From assembly GCF_002023715.1 (NCBI RefSeq), contig NZ_MAHX01000013.1:124001-188000 (forward strand): 64,000 bases of DNA. Direction: 5' to 3'. Position numbers and translations under genes: made by a program. Positions within the stretch are counted from its first letter, which is position 1. Every line of letters starts with the position of its first letter. Source of the DNA: Elizabethkingia occulta (GTDB lineage: Bacteria > Bacteroidota > Bacteroidia > Flavobacteriales > Weeksellaceae). Positions 55,126 to 63,150 of the stretch are shown here, one piece after another. Under the pieces are notes generated by a model. That model made no database searches and was not told the DNA's origin. It saw only the letters and a list, made by a program, of their open reading frames with translations.

Positions 55126-57210
55126 ATGCAAATAAAAAGTTTATTAGCTTTTCTTATCATCACTATCATACTGGGATCATGCTCCAGTAAAGGAATTGAA
55201 GATATCGAAACAAAAGCTGATTATATCCAATCGCGCTCCGGAATGTCTCAGAGCCAGTTGAAAGAGCAGTTAGATAAAGACGCAAAGTTTATAAAAAGCG
55301 TGATAGATACGGCTAACAGTGTTGAACTTTCCGGTAGTTTCTCTATGAGTGGCAAAGTCTCCGGGTCAGGAACTGGAGCTGTCAGAGATACTGCGAAAGC
55401 TTTTGGTTTGGGCTCACCCGATTCTATCCGAAAAGATTTTAATGATATTAAAGAAGTTAATGCTATTCAGTCTTTCAGATTACCTGCTTCAGGATTTTCT
55501 TTTAATCCTTTGAAGAAAATGCAGAAAATAGATGCTTATGATATCAAATACAAAGTCAACAAAATTTTTGAAGGAAATAAAGAGATTAAACCTGAAAACC
55601 TGAAATTAAAACAACCGGACAGTATAGGGGTAACAGCCAGTTATTCTTTTCCTATAGCTTATGATACTTTGGTTATTAGCAAATCTAACCTCAAAGAGGC
55701 AACCTACAAAGGCACAAAAATTGAAATCGATAAGTTTGATGGACAGTCAGCTGAAATTAGCATTCCTATAGAAATAGGTTCTAAGATTATTGGGCAGCAA
55801 GGTGTAACATCAGATGGTGTATTGGTAGCAACCAGTAATTATTCGAGTTTCCCTTCCACAGGAATAAGCAATCAGGTGCTGGGAGAACTGCAGAAAATGC
55901 TGAATACCTTAAAGAAAGCGGGTGGAGAAGCTAACAAAGAAGCAACGGTTAAAGACCTGCAGGAGCTTTCCGAAAAAGCCTTTACTTATAAAAACAAACT
56001 TCAGCAACTTACAAAAGATATTGATGAATTTGCCAAAGCAGACGAAAAGAAGCTTTCTTTCGGAAAAATAATGCGTATTATAGAAGAATTTACAAAAAAG
56101 TATAAGGATCTGATCGCTCCAAAAACTTCCAAAATAGAATTAGGATTTCCGGCTGAAGTAGAAAAAATCTATTTTTATGTAGCTACAAAAGAAGAGATAC
56201 TAAGCAAAGATTTAATGGCTTCTTCTTTGATAAAGCCTGAAGGAAATGAAGTGTTCTTTGATGAAAAATCCGATCGTTACGGAATCATAGACAAAAATTC
56301 CAATATTATAATTCCGGCAACTTACGAACAGTTAGAGCGAAAAGATAATCTGTATTTTACGAATCGTATAGATACAATAGAAACTTCTTATTTCCTGGAT
56401 CTGAAAAATAAGAAACTGGAAAAACTGCCAGATGGTATGAGTTATAAAAGAACCCTGAATAATGATTTTTCGTTATTTAATAATAAAGAGGATTATACAG
56501 GAGTTCTGAAAAATAATAAAGATGAGATTATTCCTTTTAAATATGATGATATTACAATGGCCGGGAATGTTTTTATAGCAAAAGCTACAAAAAGAGGACG
56601 ACCATACTACGATTTCTATTCTATAAAAGGAAAGAAACTGGAAACGCCATTTACAAAGGAAGTATCCACAACAGAAGGAAGCCCTAATATTGTAATTAAA
56701 GGGAAAGACAATAAGTATGGTGTAATAGATGAGAACGGAAAGCTGACAGTAGAAATGAAACCTAATGAATTGCGGAGTATCGGGCAAAATATGATTGCCT
56801 ACAGAGAACTTCCTACCAAAGGAATGGAGTATATAGATCTCGAAAAATTAGGAATTATGACAGGTGACGGAAAAATAATTTCACAACCACAGTACTCCTA
56901 TGTTGGTAACTTTTCTAGCGGGCTGGCTCCGGTAGCAATTTATGACTCAGGTAATTCTCCTTATTTCTACATTAATATCAAAGGACAGCCTGTTTTTAAT
57001 TATAAATTTGATGAAGCCTATCCATTCTATAAAGGTTATGCGCTTATTTTATCTAGTGGCGAATATTATTTAATAGATACCAAAGGAAACAAGGTTTTAA
57101 CCTTCCCGGGAGGAGCCGATTACAAAGCAGATATTATAAGTCATCCCACTGCACATTATAATATTAATGGTCAATACTACGATTACAAAGGCAACCCGGT
57201 TAAATTATAA
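55126..57210 (+). CDS. WG-repeat lipoprotein
   Basis: The 694-residue protein has a lipobox in IITIILGSCSSKG. The N-terminal half is a novel region rich in Ser/Lys with a coiled-coil-like section (VKDLQELSEKAFTYKNKLQQ). The C-terminal half carries WG/KWG-type beta repeats of about 50 residues (RYGIIDKNSNIIIPATYEQL, TGVLKNNKDEIIPFKYDDI, KYGVIDENGKLTVEMK, YYLIDTKGNKVLTFPGG), partly degenerate. WG-repeat proteins are common on Bacteroidetes surfaces, of unknown function. The next lipoprotein gene follows 13 bases later. Confidence 0.78.
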   Translation: MQIKSLLAFLIITIILGSCSSKGIEDIETKADYIQSRSGMSQSQLKEQLDKDAKFIKSVIDTANSVELSGSFSMSGKVSGSGTGAVRDTAKAFGLGSPDSIRKDFNDIKEVNAIQSFRLPASGFSFNPLKKMQKIDAYDIKYKVNKIFEGNKEIKPENLKLKQPDSIGVTASYSFPIAYDTLVISKSNLKEATYKGTKIEIDKFDGQSAEISIPIEIGSKIIGQQGVTSDGVLVATSNYSSFPSTGISNQVLGELQKMLNTLKKAGGEANKEATVKDLQELSEKAFTYKNKLQQLTKDIDEFAKADEKKLSFGKIMRIIEEFTKKYKDLIAPKTSKIELGFPAEVEKIYFYVATKEEILSKDLMASSLIKPEGNEVFFDEKSDRYGIIDKNSNIIIPATYEQLERKDNLYFTNRIDTIETSYFLDLKNKKLEKLPDGMSYKRTLNNDFSLFNNKEDYTGVLKNNKDEIIPFKYDDITMAGNVFIAKATKRGRPYYDFYSIKGKKLETPFTKEVSTTEGSPNIVIKGKDNKYGVIDENGKLTVEMKPNELRSIGQNMIAYRELPTKGMEYIDLEKLGIMTGDGKIISQPQYSYVGNFSSGLAPVAIYDSGNSPYFYINIKGQPVFNYKFDEAYPFYKGYALILSSGEYYLIDTKGNKVLTFPGGADYKADIISHPTAHYNINGQYYDYKGNPVKL

Positions 57211-57223
57211 AACATACTGAAAA

Positions 57224-57955
57224 ATGAAAAAGATATTTATTATAACAGCAGCTTTATTTCTTCTTGGTTCGTGTAGTAAGGCACCAGAGTATGGGAAAAA
57301 TGTTTTAGATCTTAATAATTTTGACTTTAAACTAAACCTTGATAAATTTTTCAAAGATGAAAACGTATTTCGAGGTAAAACCGATTACTCAATTTCATCG
57401 GAAGAGCAAAGTATTAAAAACAGCACCGTACAACAAGACTATATTCAGTACAGTACAGTATCCATGAGTAAAAAGCGTCCGCTAGCCTCATTTGCAGATG
57501 TAAAGTTTGAATCTTTAGGCCTATGTTCAGACGAAAATGATGAAAAGGTATTGTTAGTAAGTGCTCAAACCGATTATGCGACGTCAGCTGATATTATTAA
57601 AATTATTGACCAGTTGAACAAGGATTTTGGAGAAGCGGAGATTAAAGATATTGGTGGAAATGGTGATGAGCTGATCCTGAGATGGGCAAAAGGAGATAAA
57701 GTAAGTATTTTCTCCGTGCGTATTCCGTTTACTCTGGAAGGTGCTTCTAATGAAAATAGTACTAATGATTATTTCAGTCAGAGTAATGAAGATAAAAAGA
57801 AAGAAAAGTTCAATAATTCTTTATATCAGCAGCTAAAAGATAAAATAAAAGAAGAGAAAGAGATAAAATGTACACTTTTCTTTTCCAAGGCGGATTTTGA
57901 TAAAGCTTTAGATCAGGCTTCAAGTTACTCAGGAGATTTAACTTCATACAGATAA
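57224..57955 (+). CDS. Uncharacterised lipoprotein
   Basis: The 243-residue protein has a lipobox in TAALFLLGSCSKAPE. The mature part is charged, with short beta segments (VSMSKKRPLASFADVKFESL, GDELILRWAKGDKVSIFSV) and a basic stretch KDKIKEEKEIKC near the end. It follows the WG-repeat lipoprotein by 13 bases and its stop abuts a strong terminator, so the pair is one unit. I recognise no domain. Confidence 0.65.
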   Translation: MKKIFIITAALFLLGSCSKAPEYGKNVLDLNNFDFKLNLDKFFKDENVFRGKTDYSISSEEQSIKNSTVQQDYIQYSTVSMSKKRPLASFADVKFESLGLCSDENDEKVLLVSAQTDYATSADIIKIIDQLNKDFGEAEIKDIGGNGDELILRWAKGDKVSIFSVRIPFTLEGASNENSTNDYFSQSNEDKKKEKFNNSLYQQLKDKIKEEKEIKCTLFFSKADFDKALDQASSYSGDLTSYR

Positions 57956-57984
57956 AAAACGCCCCGGAAAACCGGGGCGTTTTT
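57955..57984 (+). terminator. Strong terminator after the lipoprotein pair
   Basis: A perfect 13-bp GC-rich stem (57955-57967 with 57972-57984, loop AAAA) flanked by A and T runs. It also faces the convergent DUF4136 gene. Confidence 0.95.
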
Positions 57985-58002
57985 ATACTCAAAAATTATG
58001 AA

Positions 58003-58551
58003 TTATCTTTTGTTCTGCATTTGTTGCGGAGGATAATTTTTCAATACCTCAGCTACCATATTAGGAATTTGTTTAGCTTTGGTTTTAGGACTGTCTACAT
58101 TCAATCCACTACCGATTCCCTGCCATACTAATTTGTTGGTACGGGAGTCAACAAAATCCATTACCAATGTACCTCTGTTATAGTAGTCTGTGTAGGTTCT
58201 GTTATATCCCCAACCCATTCCCCAGTAAGGACCTCCCCAGCCCATTCCCCAGCCGTAGCCCCAAGGTGAAGTGGTTTGGATATCCTGGATTTCTTTATGT
58301 GTAGCTTTCAGATTAATTACAAGGTCTGCAGGAGAAGCTTCTGTCATTCCTTTAGCGTTCATCTGTTGTCTGATGGAGCCAATAACACGCTCCCTGTCAA
58401 TATCATTCAGTTTAAGATCGTTCTGACGGATTTCATAAGTCCGATATTGGTTGAAACTGGCACTCTGATCATAATCAGATCTTACATTGAAAGGACTACA
58501 TGATCCTAAAGTAAGTATTGCTGCCAGAGCTATGATTACGTAATTTTTCAT
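58003..58551 (-). CDS. DUF4136 lipoprotein
   Basis: The 182-residue protein has a lipobox in LAAILTLGSCSPF and then the DUF4136 core: VRSDYDQSASFNQYRTYEI, ERVIGSIRQQMNAKGM, ADLVINLKATHKE, GTLVMDFVDSRTNKLVWQGI. A Gly/Trp/Tyr-rich low-complexity loop (WGYGWGMGWGGPYWGMGWGY) sits in the middle. Such proteins are small outer-membrane or periplasmic lipoproteins of unknown function. It lies 11 bases downstream of the DUF5522 gene. Confidence 0.85.
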   Translation of the reverse strand: MKNYVIIALAAILTLGSCSPFNVRSDYDQSASFNQYRTYEIRQNDLKLNDIDRERVIGSIRQQMNAKGMTEASPADLVINLKATHKEIQDIQTTSPWGYGWGMGWGGPYWGMGWGYNRTYTDYYNRGTLVMDFVDSRTNKLVWQGIGSGLNVDSPKTKAKQIPNMVAEVLKNYPPQQMQNKR

Positions 58552-58562
58552 AATAGAGTCAA

Positions 58563-58736
58563 TTATTTTTTCTTTTTGTTGAACGTATCTGTTTTTTTAT
58601 CATACCCATACGGGCAGTGTTTACAACCATTCTTACAGCAATAACCACGCCTTAAATGGAATTTTTCAGTAAAAACTTTATAACCTTGTTCGTTATAATA
58701 AAAGTCTTCATTTTCTTTGATTGTATTCTCCTGCAT
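58563..58736 (-). CDS. DUF5522 small Cys-rich protein, 57 residues
   Basis: A 57-residue protein below the usual ORF size limit runs from ATG 58736 to TAA 58563. It reads MQENTIKENEDFYYNEQGYK, then VFTEKFHLRRGYCCKNGCKH and CPYGYDKK, with five Cys (in CC, GC and CP pairs) matching the DUF5522 family. A CCxxxCxxC-like pattern suggests metal binding (inference). It has a plain ATG, an acidic start and a basic tail. It is 11 bases upstream of the DUF4136 gene in the same direction, so the two may be cotranscribed. Confidence 0.82.
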   Translation of the reverse strand: MQENTIKENEDFYYNEQGYKVFTEKFHLRRGYCCKNGCKHCPYGYDKKTDTFNKKKK

Positions 58737-58759
58737 AAGTTAAAATCTTAAATGATTTT

Positions 58760-58767
58760 TATCTTTG
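58760..58767 (+). promoter_or_regulatory. -7 box directly before the HExxH small membrane protein
   Basis: TATCTTTG is followed by TCAA and then ATG at 58772. As at queD and 45943, the box ends exactly 4 nt before the start codon. Confidence 0.55.
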
Positions 58768-58771
58768 TCAA

Positions 58772-59098
58772 ATGATTTTGGTATGTAAATCTTTACTCAA
58801 AAATACAAAAATTACGGCGATAACGTTGTTCCCTTTCATTCTGTTGAAAAAAAAAGAATTAAAGGAAGATTTTGTATTGCTCAACCATGAGAAAATTCAT
58901 CTGCGGCAACAGTTAGAATTGCTGATATTGCCGTTTTATATTTTGTATATGATAGAATACGGAATCAAGTATTTTAAACTGAAAAATGCACACAAAGCTT
59001 ATCTCGCTATTTCCTTCGAGCGGGAAGCTTATGCAAAAGAAGATGATTTTGATTATCTGAAAAAAAGAAAATTCTGGAATTTTATAAAATATTGGTAG
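58772..59098 (+). CDS. Small membrane protein with an HExxH motif
   Basis: The 108-residue protein has a hydrophobic N-terminal part (about 13-25), an HEKIH motif at residues 39-43 in LLNHEKIHLRQQ, a second hydrophobic stretch (about 50-63, LLILPFYILYMIEY), and a conserved FEREAYAKE near 82-90. HExxH with a downstream Glu is the zinc site of gluzincin-type metalloproteases, but the protein is very small and no peptidase domain is proven. Its stop is 1 base before the PLP-enzyme ATG, so it starts a four-gene operon. Confidence 0.65.
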   Translation: MILVCKSLLKNTKITAITLFPFILLKKKELKEDFVLLNHEKIHLRQQLELLILPFYILYMIEYGIKYFKLKNAHKAYLAISFEREAYAKEDDFDYLKKRKFWNFIKYW

Positions 59099-59099
59099 C

Positions 59100-60011
59100 A
59101 TGCTGACTCTCCCAAAAACTGAAATACCCATTCAGAAAATTAAATCCGGGGATGTGGAAATTTTTCTGAAAAGAGAAGATCTTATTCATCCTGATATTTC
59201 CGGAAATAAATACTGGAAACTATTTTATAATGTCAATCATTATTTAAATCAAAAAATAGAAAAGCTCTTTATCATTACATTTGGAGGTGCTTTCTCAAAT
59301 CATATTGCTACAGTTGCAGCGTTTGGCAGGATTTTTAGTATTCCTACTATGGGGATTATCCGGGGGGAAGAACTGGAAGCCAGATTTTTAGAAAATGTTA
59401 CACTGAGAAAAGCGCATGAAAATGGGATGGACTTTAGGTTTGTAAACCGAACAGACTATCGGGATAAAGATGCAATAACAGAAAAACTTCGGAAAGAGTT
59501 CCCGGAAGCACTAATTGTGCCGGAGGGAGGAAGCAATCCGCAAGCTGTTGAGGGTGTGAAGTTTATGCTGACAGAACATACAAAAGATTTTGATTACCTT
59601 TGCACGGCTGTTGGGACAGGTGGAAGTATTGCGGGGATTTCTAAGTATGCAAAAGAAAACCAGAAAGTTATCGGATTTACAGTTGTTAGAGATACTACTC
59701 TCGAGCAAAAGATCAGAGAACTGAGTACTAAGAATAACTTTAATCTGATTGAAGCAGATTACGGAGGCTATGGTAAAATATCCGACGAAATTGTACGTTT
59801 CATAAACGATTTTTGGAAGCAATACAATATCCCACTGGATCCTGTGTATACAGGTAAGATGATGATGAGACTCTTTCAGTTAGTCGAGGAAGGATTTTTT
59901 CCTGCCGGCAGCAGAATATTGGCCTTCCATACAGGAGGTTTGCAGGGAATTGAAGGAGCCAACCAATTATTAAGAAATAAAAACAGAAATACGATAGAGA
60001 TTAGGTTATGA
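59100..60011 (+). CDS. PLP enzyme of the ACC deaminase/D-cysteine desulfhydrase family
   Basis: The 303-residue fold-type II PLP enzyme has the Schiff-base Lys in SGNKYWKLFYN, the FGGAFSNHIATVAAFGR segment, the phosphate loop TAVGTGGSIAGISKYAKE and the C-terminal LAFHTGGLQGIEGANQ. These fit the ACC deaminase/D-cysteine desulfhydrase group; which reaction it catalyses cannot be read from sequence. D-cysteine breakdown is common in this family. The stop overlaps the glucosaminidase start by 4 bases (ATGA). Confidence 0.87.
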   Translation: MLTLPKTEIPIQKIKSGDVEIFLKREDLIHPDISGNKYWKLFYNVNHYLNQKIEKLFIITFGGAFSNHIATVAAFGRIFSIPTMGIIRGEELEARFLENVTLRKAHENGMDFRFVNRTDYRDKDAITEKLRKEFPEALIVPEGGSNPQAVEGVKFMLTEHTKDFDYLCTAVGTGGSIAGISKYAKENQKVIGFTVVRDTTLEQKIRELSTKNNFNLIEADYGGYGKISDEIVRFINDFWKQYNIPLDPVYTGKMMMRLFQLVEEGFFPAGSRILAFHTGGLQGIEGANQLLRNKNRNTIEIRL

Positions 60012-61048
60012 AGAAACTTTTAAGTATATGTCTTGTTGTTTCGGCATTTGCAGTAAAAGCCCAAACGTGGAATACAGAAGAGCAATATATCCAGAGATTT
60101 GCTCCTTATGCTGTAGAAGAAATGGAATTGTATAAAGTACCTGCAAGTATTACTCTTGCTCAGGGGCTTATTGAAACAGCTGGAGGGCAAAGCCGCCTGG
60201 CTCAGGAAGGGAAAAACCACTTTGGTATCAAATGTAAAGAAACCTGGACAGGAAAAACAATGTCCCATACGGATGATGCTCCAAACGAATGCTTCAGAGT
60301 TTATGAATCTCCCAAAGATTCTTACAGAGACCACTCTCTGTTTTTAACAACCAGAAAGCATTACAGTCCACTTTTCCTTTTAGATGTTAAAGATTACAAA
60401 GCTTGGGCTTACGGACTTAAAAGATCCGGATATGCAACCAACCCTAGCTATGCTCCGGCACTAATCAGAAAAATTGAACAATACAGACTTTATGAGTTCG
60501 ACAATATCTCGAGTGATAAAGTTTATGCAACATTACTAAACAGATATCCTGACCTTAAAAACGATGCTGTATTCATGGCTCAGGTATCTCAGAATAAGAA
60601 AAATAAAGATATTCCTGTTCAGACAGTGGTTTATCAGGAACCTAAAAAGAAAGCTGAAGAAACAAGACTTGTTACACCTCAGGCTATTTTAGACAATATT
60701 CTGGTGAAAAATCACCCTAATGGAGATTTGAAATTCATCGTAATTCCTGAGAAAATAGATCTTTCTTTTATTTCTCAGAAATACGGAGTTTCTGTATCCA
60801 GATTAATGAAGTACAACGAATTGGATGGAACTCAGTTACAGAAAAACCAGATCGTATTTTTAGAATCTAAAAACTCTTCCGGAAATCAGAAAACTTACAA
60901 TGCAAAAACAGGAGAAACGATGTATGATATCTCCCAGAAGTTTGCAATAAAACTGGCAAAACTTTATAAAAAGAACAGAATGTCTTTTGGAGAGCAGCCA
61001 GTAGCCGGTCAGTTAGTATATTTAGATTCTAAAAAACCAAGAAATTAA
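60008..61048 (+). CDS. Exported N-acetylglucosaminidase with LysM domains
   Basis: The 346-residue protein has a signal peptide (about 1-18, VSAFAVKAQ), a glucosaminidase domain (about 35-170) with the catalytic Glu in [20 protein letters not shown] and NHFGIKC, and two C-terminal LysM modules (around 235-285, [20 protein letters not shown], and 290-340, [20 protein letters not shown]). It cuts peptidoglycan glycan strands. It is cotranscribed with the PLP gene upstream and overlaps hemL by one base downstream. Confidence 0.9.
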   Translation: MKKLLSICLVVSAFAVKAQTWNTEEQYIQRFAPYAVEEMELYKVPASITLAQGLIETAGGQSRLAQEGKNHFGIKCKETWTGKTMSHTDDAPNECFRVYESPKDSYRDHSLFLTTRKHYSPLFLLDVKDYKAWAYGLKRSGYATNPSYAPALIRKIEQYRLYEFDNISSDKVYATLLNRYPDLKNDAVFMAQVSQNKKNKDIPVQTVVYQEPKKKAEETRLVTPQAILDNILVKNHPNGDLKFIVIPEKIDLSFISQKYGVSVSRLMKYNELDGTQLQKNQIVFLESKNSSGNQKTYNAKTGETMYDISQKFAIKLAKLYKKNRMSFGEQPVAGQLVYLDSKKPRN

Positions 61049-62322
61049 TGTTATACCAAAGAAGTAGTGCTCTTTTCGATGAAGCACAACGTTATATTCC
61101 GGGAGGAGTTAACTCTCCCGTTAGAGCTTTCAGATCAGTAGGAGGAGTTCCGGTATTTATGAAGTCAGCAAAAGGAGCTTATCTTACGGATGCAGATAAC
61201 AGACAATATGTGGATTATATCAACTCGTGGGGACCTGCAATTGTAGGACACACTCATCCTGTGGTATTAGAGGCAATTCAGAAACAAGCGGAAAGCGGTT
61301 TTTCTTTTGGAGCACCAACTGAGTTGGAAACCGAAATTGCAAAACTTATTACAAGTGTTGTTCCGAATATAGATAAAATCAGAATGGTATCTTCCGGTAC
61401 AGAAGCATGTATGAGTGCTATTCGTTTAGCACGTGGCTATACCGGAAAAGATAAGTTTATAAAATTTGAAGGATGTTACCATGGTCACTCAGATTCATTC
61501 CTGATTAAAGCAGGAAGTGGAGCTGCAACCTTTGGAGATCCAAACAGTCCCGGAGTTACAAAAGGAACAGCTCAGGATACTTTACTGGCAAGATATAATG
61601 ATATCGAGCAGGTAAAAGAATTATTCAGCCAGAACGAAGGCCAGATTGCTGCAGTTATTGTAGAACCTGTTGCCGGGAATATGGGTTGTGTACTTCCTGA
61701 AAATGATTTCCTGCAAAAACTAAGACAGATTTGTGATGAGCATAAGGCCCTACTTATTTTTGATGAAGTAATGACAGGATTCCGTCTAAGTATGGGGGGA
61801 GCACAAGAAGCTTTAGGTGTCAATGCAGATATCGTAACTTTTGGTAAAGTTATCGGAGGCGGGATGCCGGTAGGCGCATTTGCAGCCCGTAATGAAATTA
61901 TGGATAATCTTTCTCCTTTAGGAAGTGTATATCAGGCAGGAACTTTAAGTGGTAATCCATTGGCAATGCGTGCAGGTTTAACAACATTACAATTGATTAA
62001 AGAAGACAAAGACTTCTTCAGCAGGATTAACAAAACAACAGAAACTCTGGATCAGGAGATTACCAAAATTCTTACTGAAAAAGGAATCGCACATCATATT
62101 AACCGTTTTGGAAGTATGATGTCGGTATTCTTCAATACCGATAAGGTTTCTGATTTTGATGAAGCTGCACAGGCAGATCATACTACATTTAATAAATTCT
62201 TCCACCATTTATTAGCGGAAGGTATTTACCTGCCACCAAGTGGATACGAAACATGGTTTATTTCCGATGCAATTAAAGATGTAGAAGTGGATAAAACATT
62301 GGAAGCGATCAGAAAGTTTTAA
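61048..62322 (+). CDS. hemL: Glutamate-1-semialdehyde 2,1-aminomutase
   Basis: HemL makes 5-aminolevulinate from glutamate-1-semialdehyde in the C5 route to haem. The 424-residue PLP protein has [37 protein letters not shown], the PLP Lys in [17 protein letters not shown], and [16 protein letters not shown]. Its start overlaps the glucosaminidase stop by one base. A hairpin terminator follows. hemB, the next enzyme, is at 4324. Confidence 0.96.
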   Translation: MLYQRSSALFDEAQRYIPGGVNSPVRAFRSVGGVPVFMKSAKGAYLTDADNRQYVDYINSWGPAIVGHTHPVVLEAIQKQAESGFSFGAPTELETEIAKLITSVVPNIDKIRMVSSGTEACMSAIRLARGYTGKDKFIKFEGCYHGHSDSFLIKAGSGAATFGDPNSPGVTKGTAQDTLLARYNDIEQVKELFSQNEGQIAAVIVEPVAGNMGCVLPENDFLQKLRQICDEHKALLIFDEVMTGFRLSMGGAQEALGVNADIVTFGKVIGGGMPVGAFAARNEIMDNLSPLGSVYQAGTLSGNPLAMRAGLTTLQLIKEDKDFFSRINKTTETLDQEITKILTEKGIAHHINRFGSMMSVFFNTDKVSDFDEAAQADHTTFNKFFHHLLAEGIYLPPSGYETWFISDAIKDVEVDKTLEAIRKF

Positions 62323-62345
62323 GATTAATACTTTTATAGATAATA

Positions 62346-62377
62346 AAAATGAGCCTCAAAAGGGCTCGTTTTATTTT
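62346..62377. terminator. Terminator between hemL and the racemase-like gene
   Basis: 62346-62356 pairs with 62362-62372 (two G-U pairs) around CAAAA, with flanking T-run; it lies between convergent genes. Confidence 0.75.
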
Positions 62378-62380
62378 TTG

Positions 62381-63061
62381 TTAGAATATACTCATTGCTT
62401 TTTCACATTGGATTTGCAGGGTGTCTATAAGATTCACCGGGCTATCCATTTGCTTATACAAAAGAGGGATTTCTGTACAGCCTAATATAAAGGCATCCAG
62501 ATGGCTGTATTTTTCATTAAGTTTTTCAAAATAAGCTATATATTCTGGTGTTACAGGTTTTCCGGAAGAAAGCTGAATTTGTATTTTCTGGATTTCCGTT
62601 CTCTCTTCTTCGTCCGGAATTACAACATTAATACCGGCCTGAATAAGAGGTTCCTTAAAGAAATCGCTTTCCATTGTATACTTGGTACCAAGAAGTAAAA
62701 CATTTTTATAGTTATTATTTAGAATATATTCTTTGGTAAGTTCTATAATATGGAATACCGGAACATTGATTTCTAATTCATGTTTTATAAGATCAAAAGC
62801 TTTATGCAAGGTATTGTTGGCAATCATTACACAAGATGGATTGCTATCCAGTAGAACATGGAGTTCTTTTTTTAATAGTTGTGGAATTACATCCCAGCCA
62901 TCATTATAATTGCTTTTGATTTCATTGTAGTCAATGCTGTAGAGTAAAATCGGACACGAATGAAAAGCACCAAACTTTTGGTGGTAAAGCTTGTTGAGGG
63001 TTTCATAGTATAATATTGTAGAAGGATAACTGGTACCTCCTAATATTCCTATTTTTTTCAT
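62381..63061 (-). CDS. Aspartate/glutamate racemase-family protein
   Basis: From ATG 63061 the protein is 226 residues and starts MKKIGILGGTSYPSTILYYE, the family start. An in-frame ATG at 63163 runs into the recG coding region on the other strand and is rejected. The second catalytic Cys is kept (Cys195 in FILGCTEIPLL). At the first site the usual Cys (or Thr) of the CNT/TNT motif reads Asn82 in MIANNTLHKAF, so normal two-base racemisation is doubtful. Related enzymes with altered first residues exist. Substrate unknown. Confidence 0.85.
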   Translation of the reverse strand: MKKIGILGGTSYPSTILYYETLNKLYHQKFGAFHSCPILLYSIDYNEIKSNYNDGWDVIPQLLKKELHVLLDSNPSCVMIANNTLHKAFDLIKHELEINVPVFHIIELTKEYILNNNYKNVLLLGTKYTMESDFFKEPLIQAGINVVIPDEEERTEIQKIQIQLSSGKPVTPEYIAYFEKLNEKYSHLDAFILGCTEIPLLYKQMDSPVNLIDTLQIQCEKAMSIF

Positions 63062-63093
63062 TACTGAAGGGTAATTTAATTTTAGGGTTAAGG

Positions 63094-63135
63094 TATAAAA
63101 ACTTTTATAATCCGTTACTTTTCCCGAAATTCGGG
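63094..63135. repeat. Two inverted repeats in the racemase-recG intergenic region
   Basis: TATAAAA-AC-TTTTATA (63094-63109) and CCCGAA-A-TTCGGG (63123-63135) are perfect repeats within 42 bp, downstream of the racemase -7 box on its strand. They may be operators or leader hairpins. Confidence 0.45.
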
Positions 63136-63138
63136 CAG

Positions 63139-63146
63139 CAAATATA
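63139..63146 (-). promoter_or_regulatory. -7 box for the racemase-like gene
   Basis: On the minus strand this is TATATTTG (TAnnTTTG), giving a leader of about 75 nt to the ATG at 63061. Confidence 0.45.
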
Positions 63147-63150
63147 AGAT

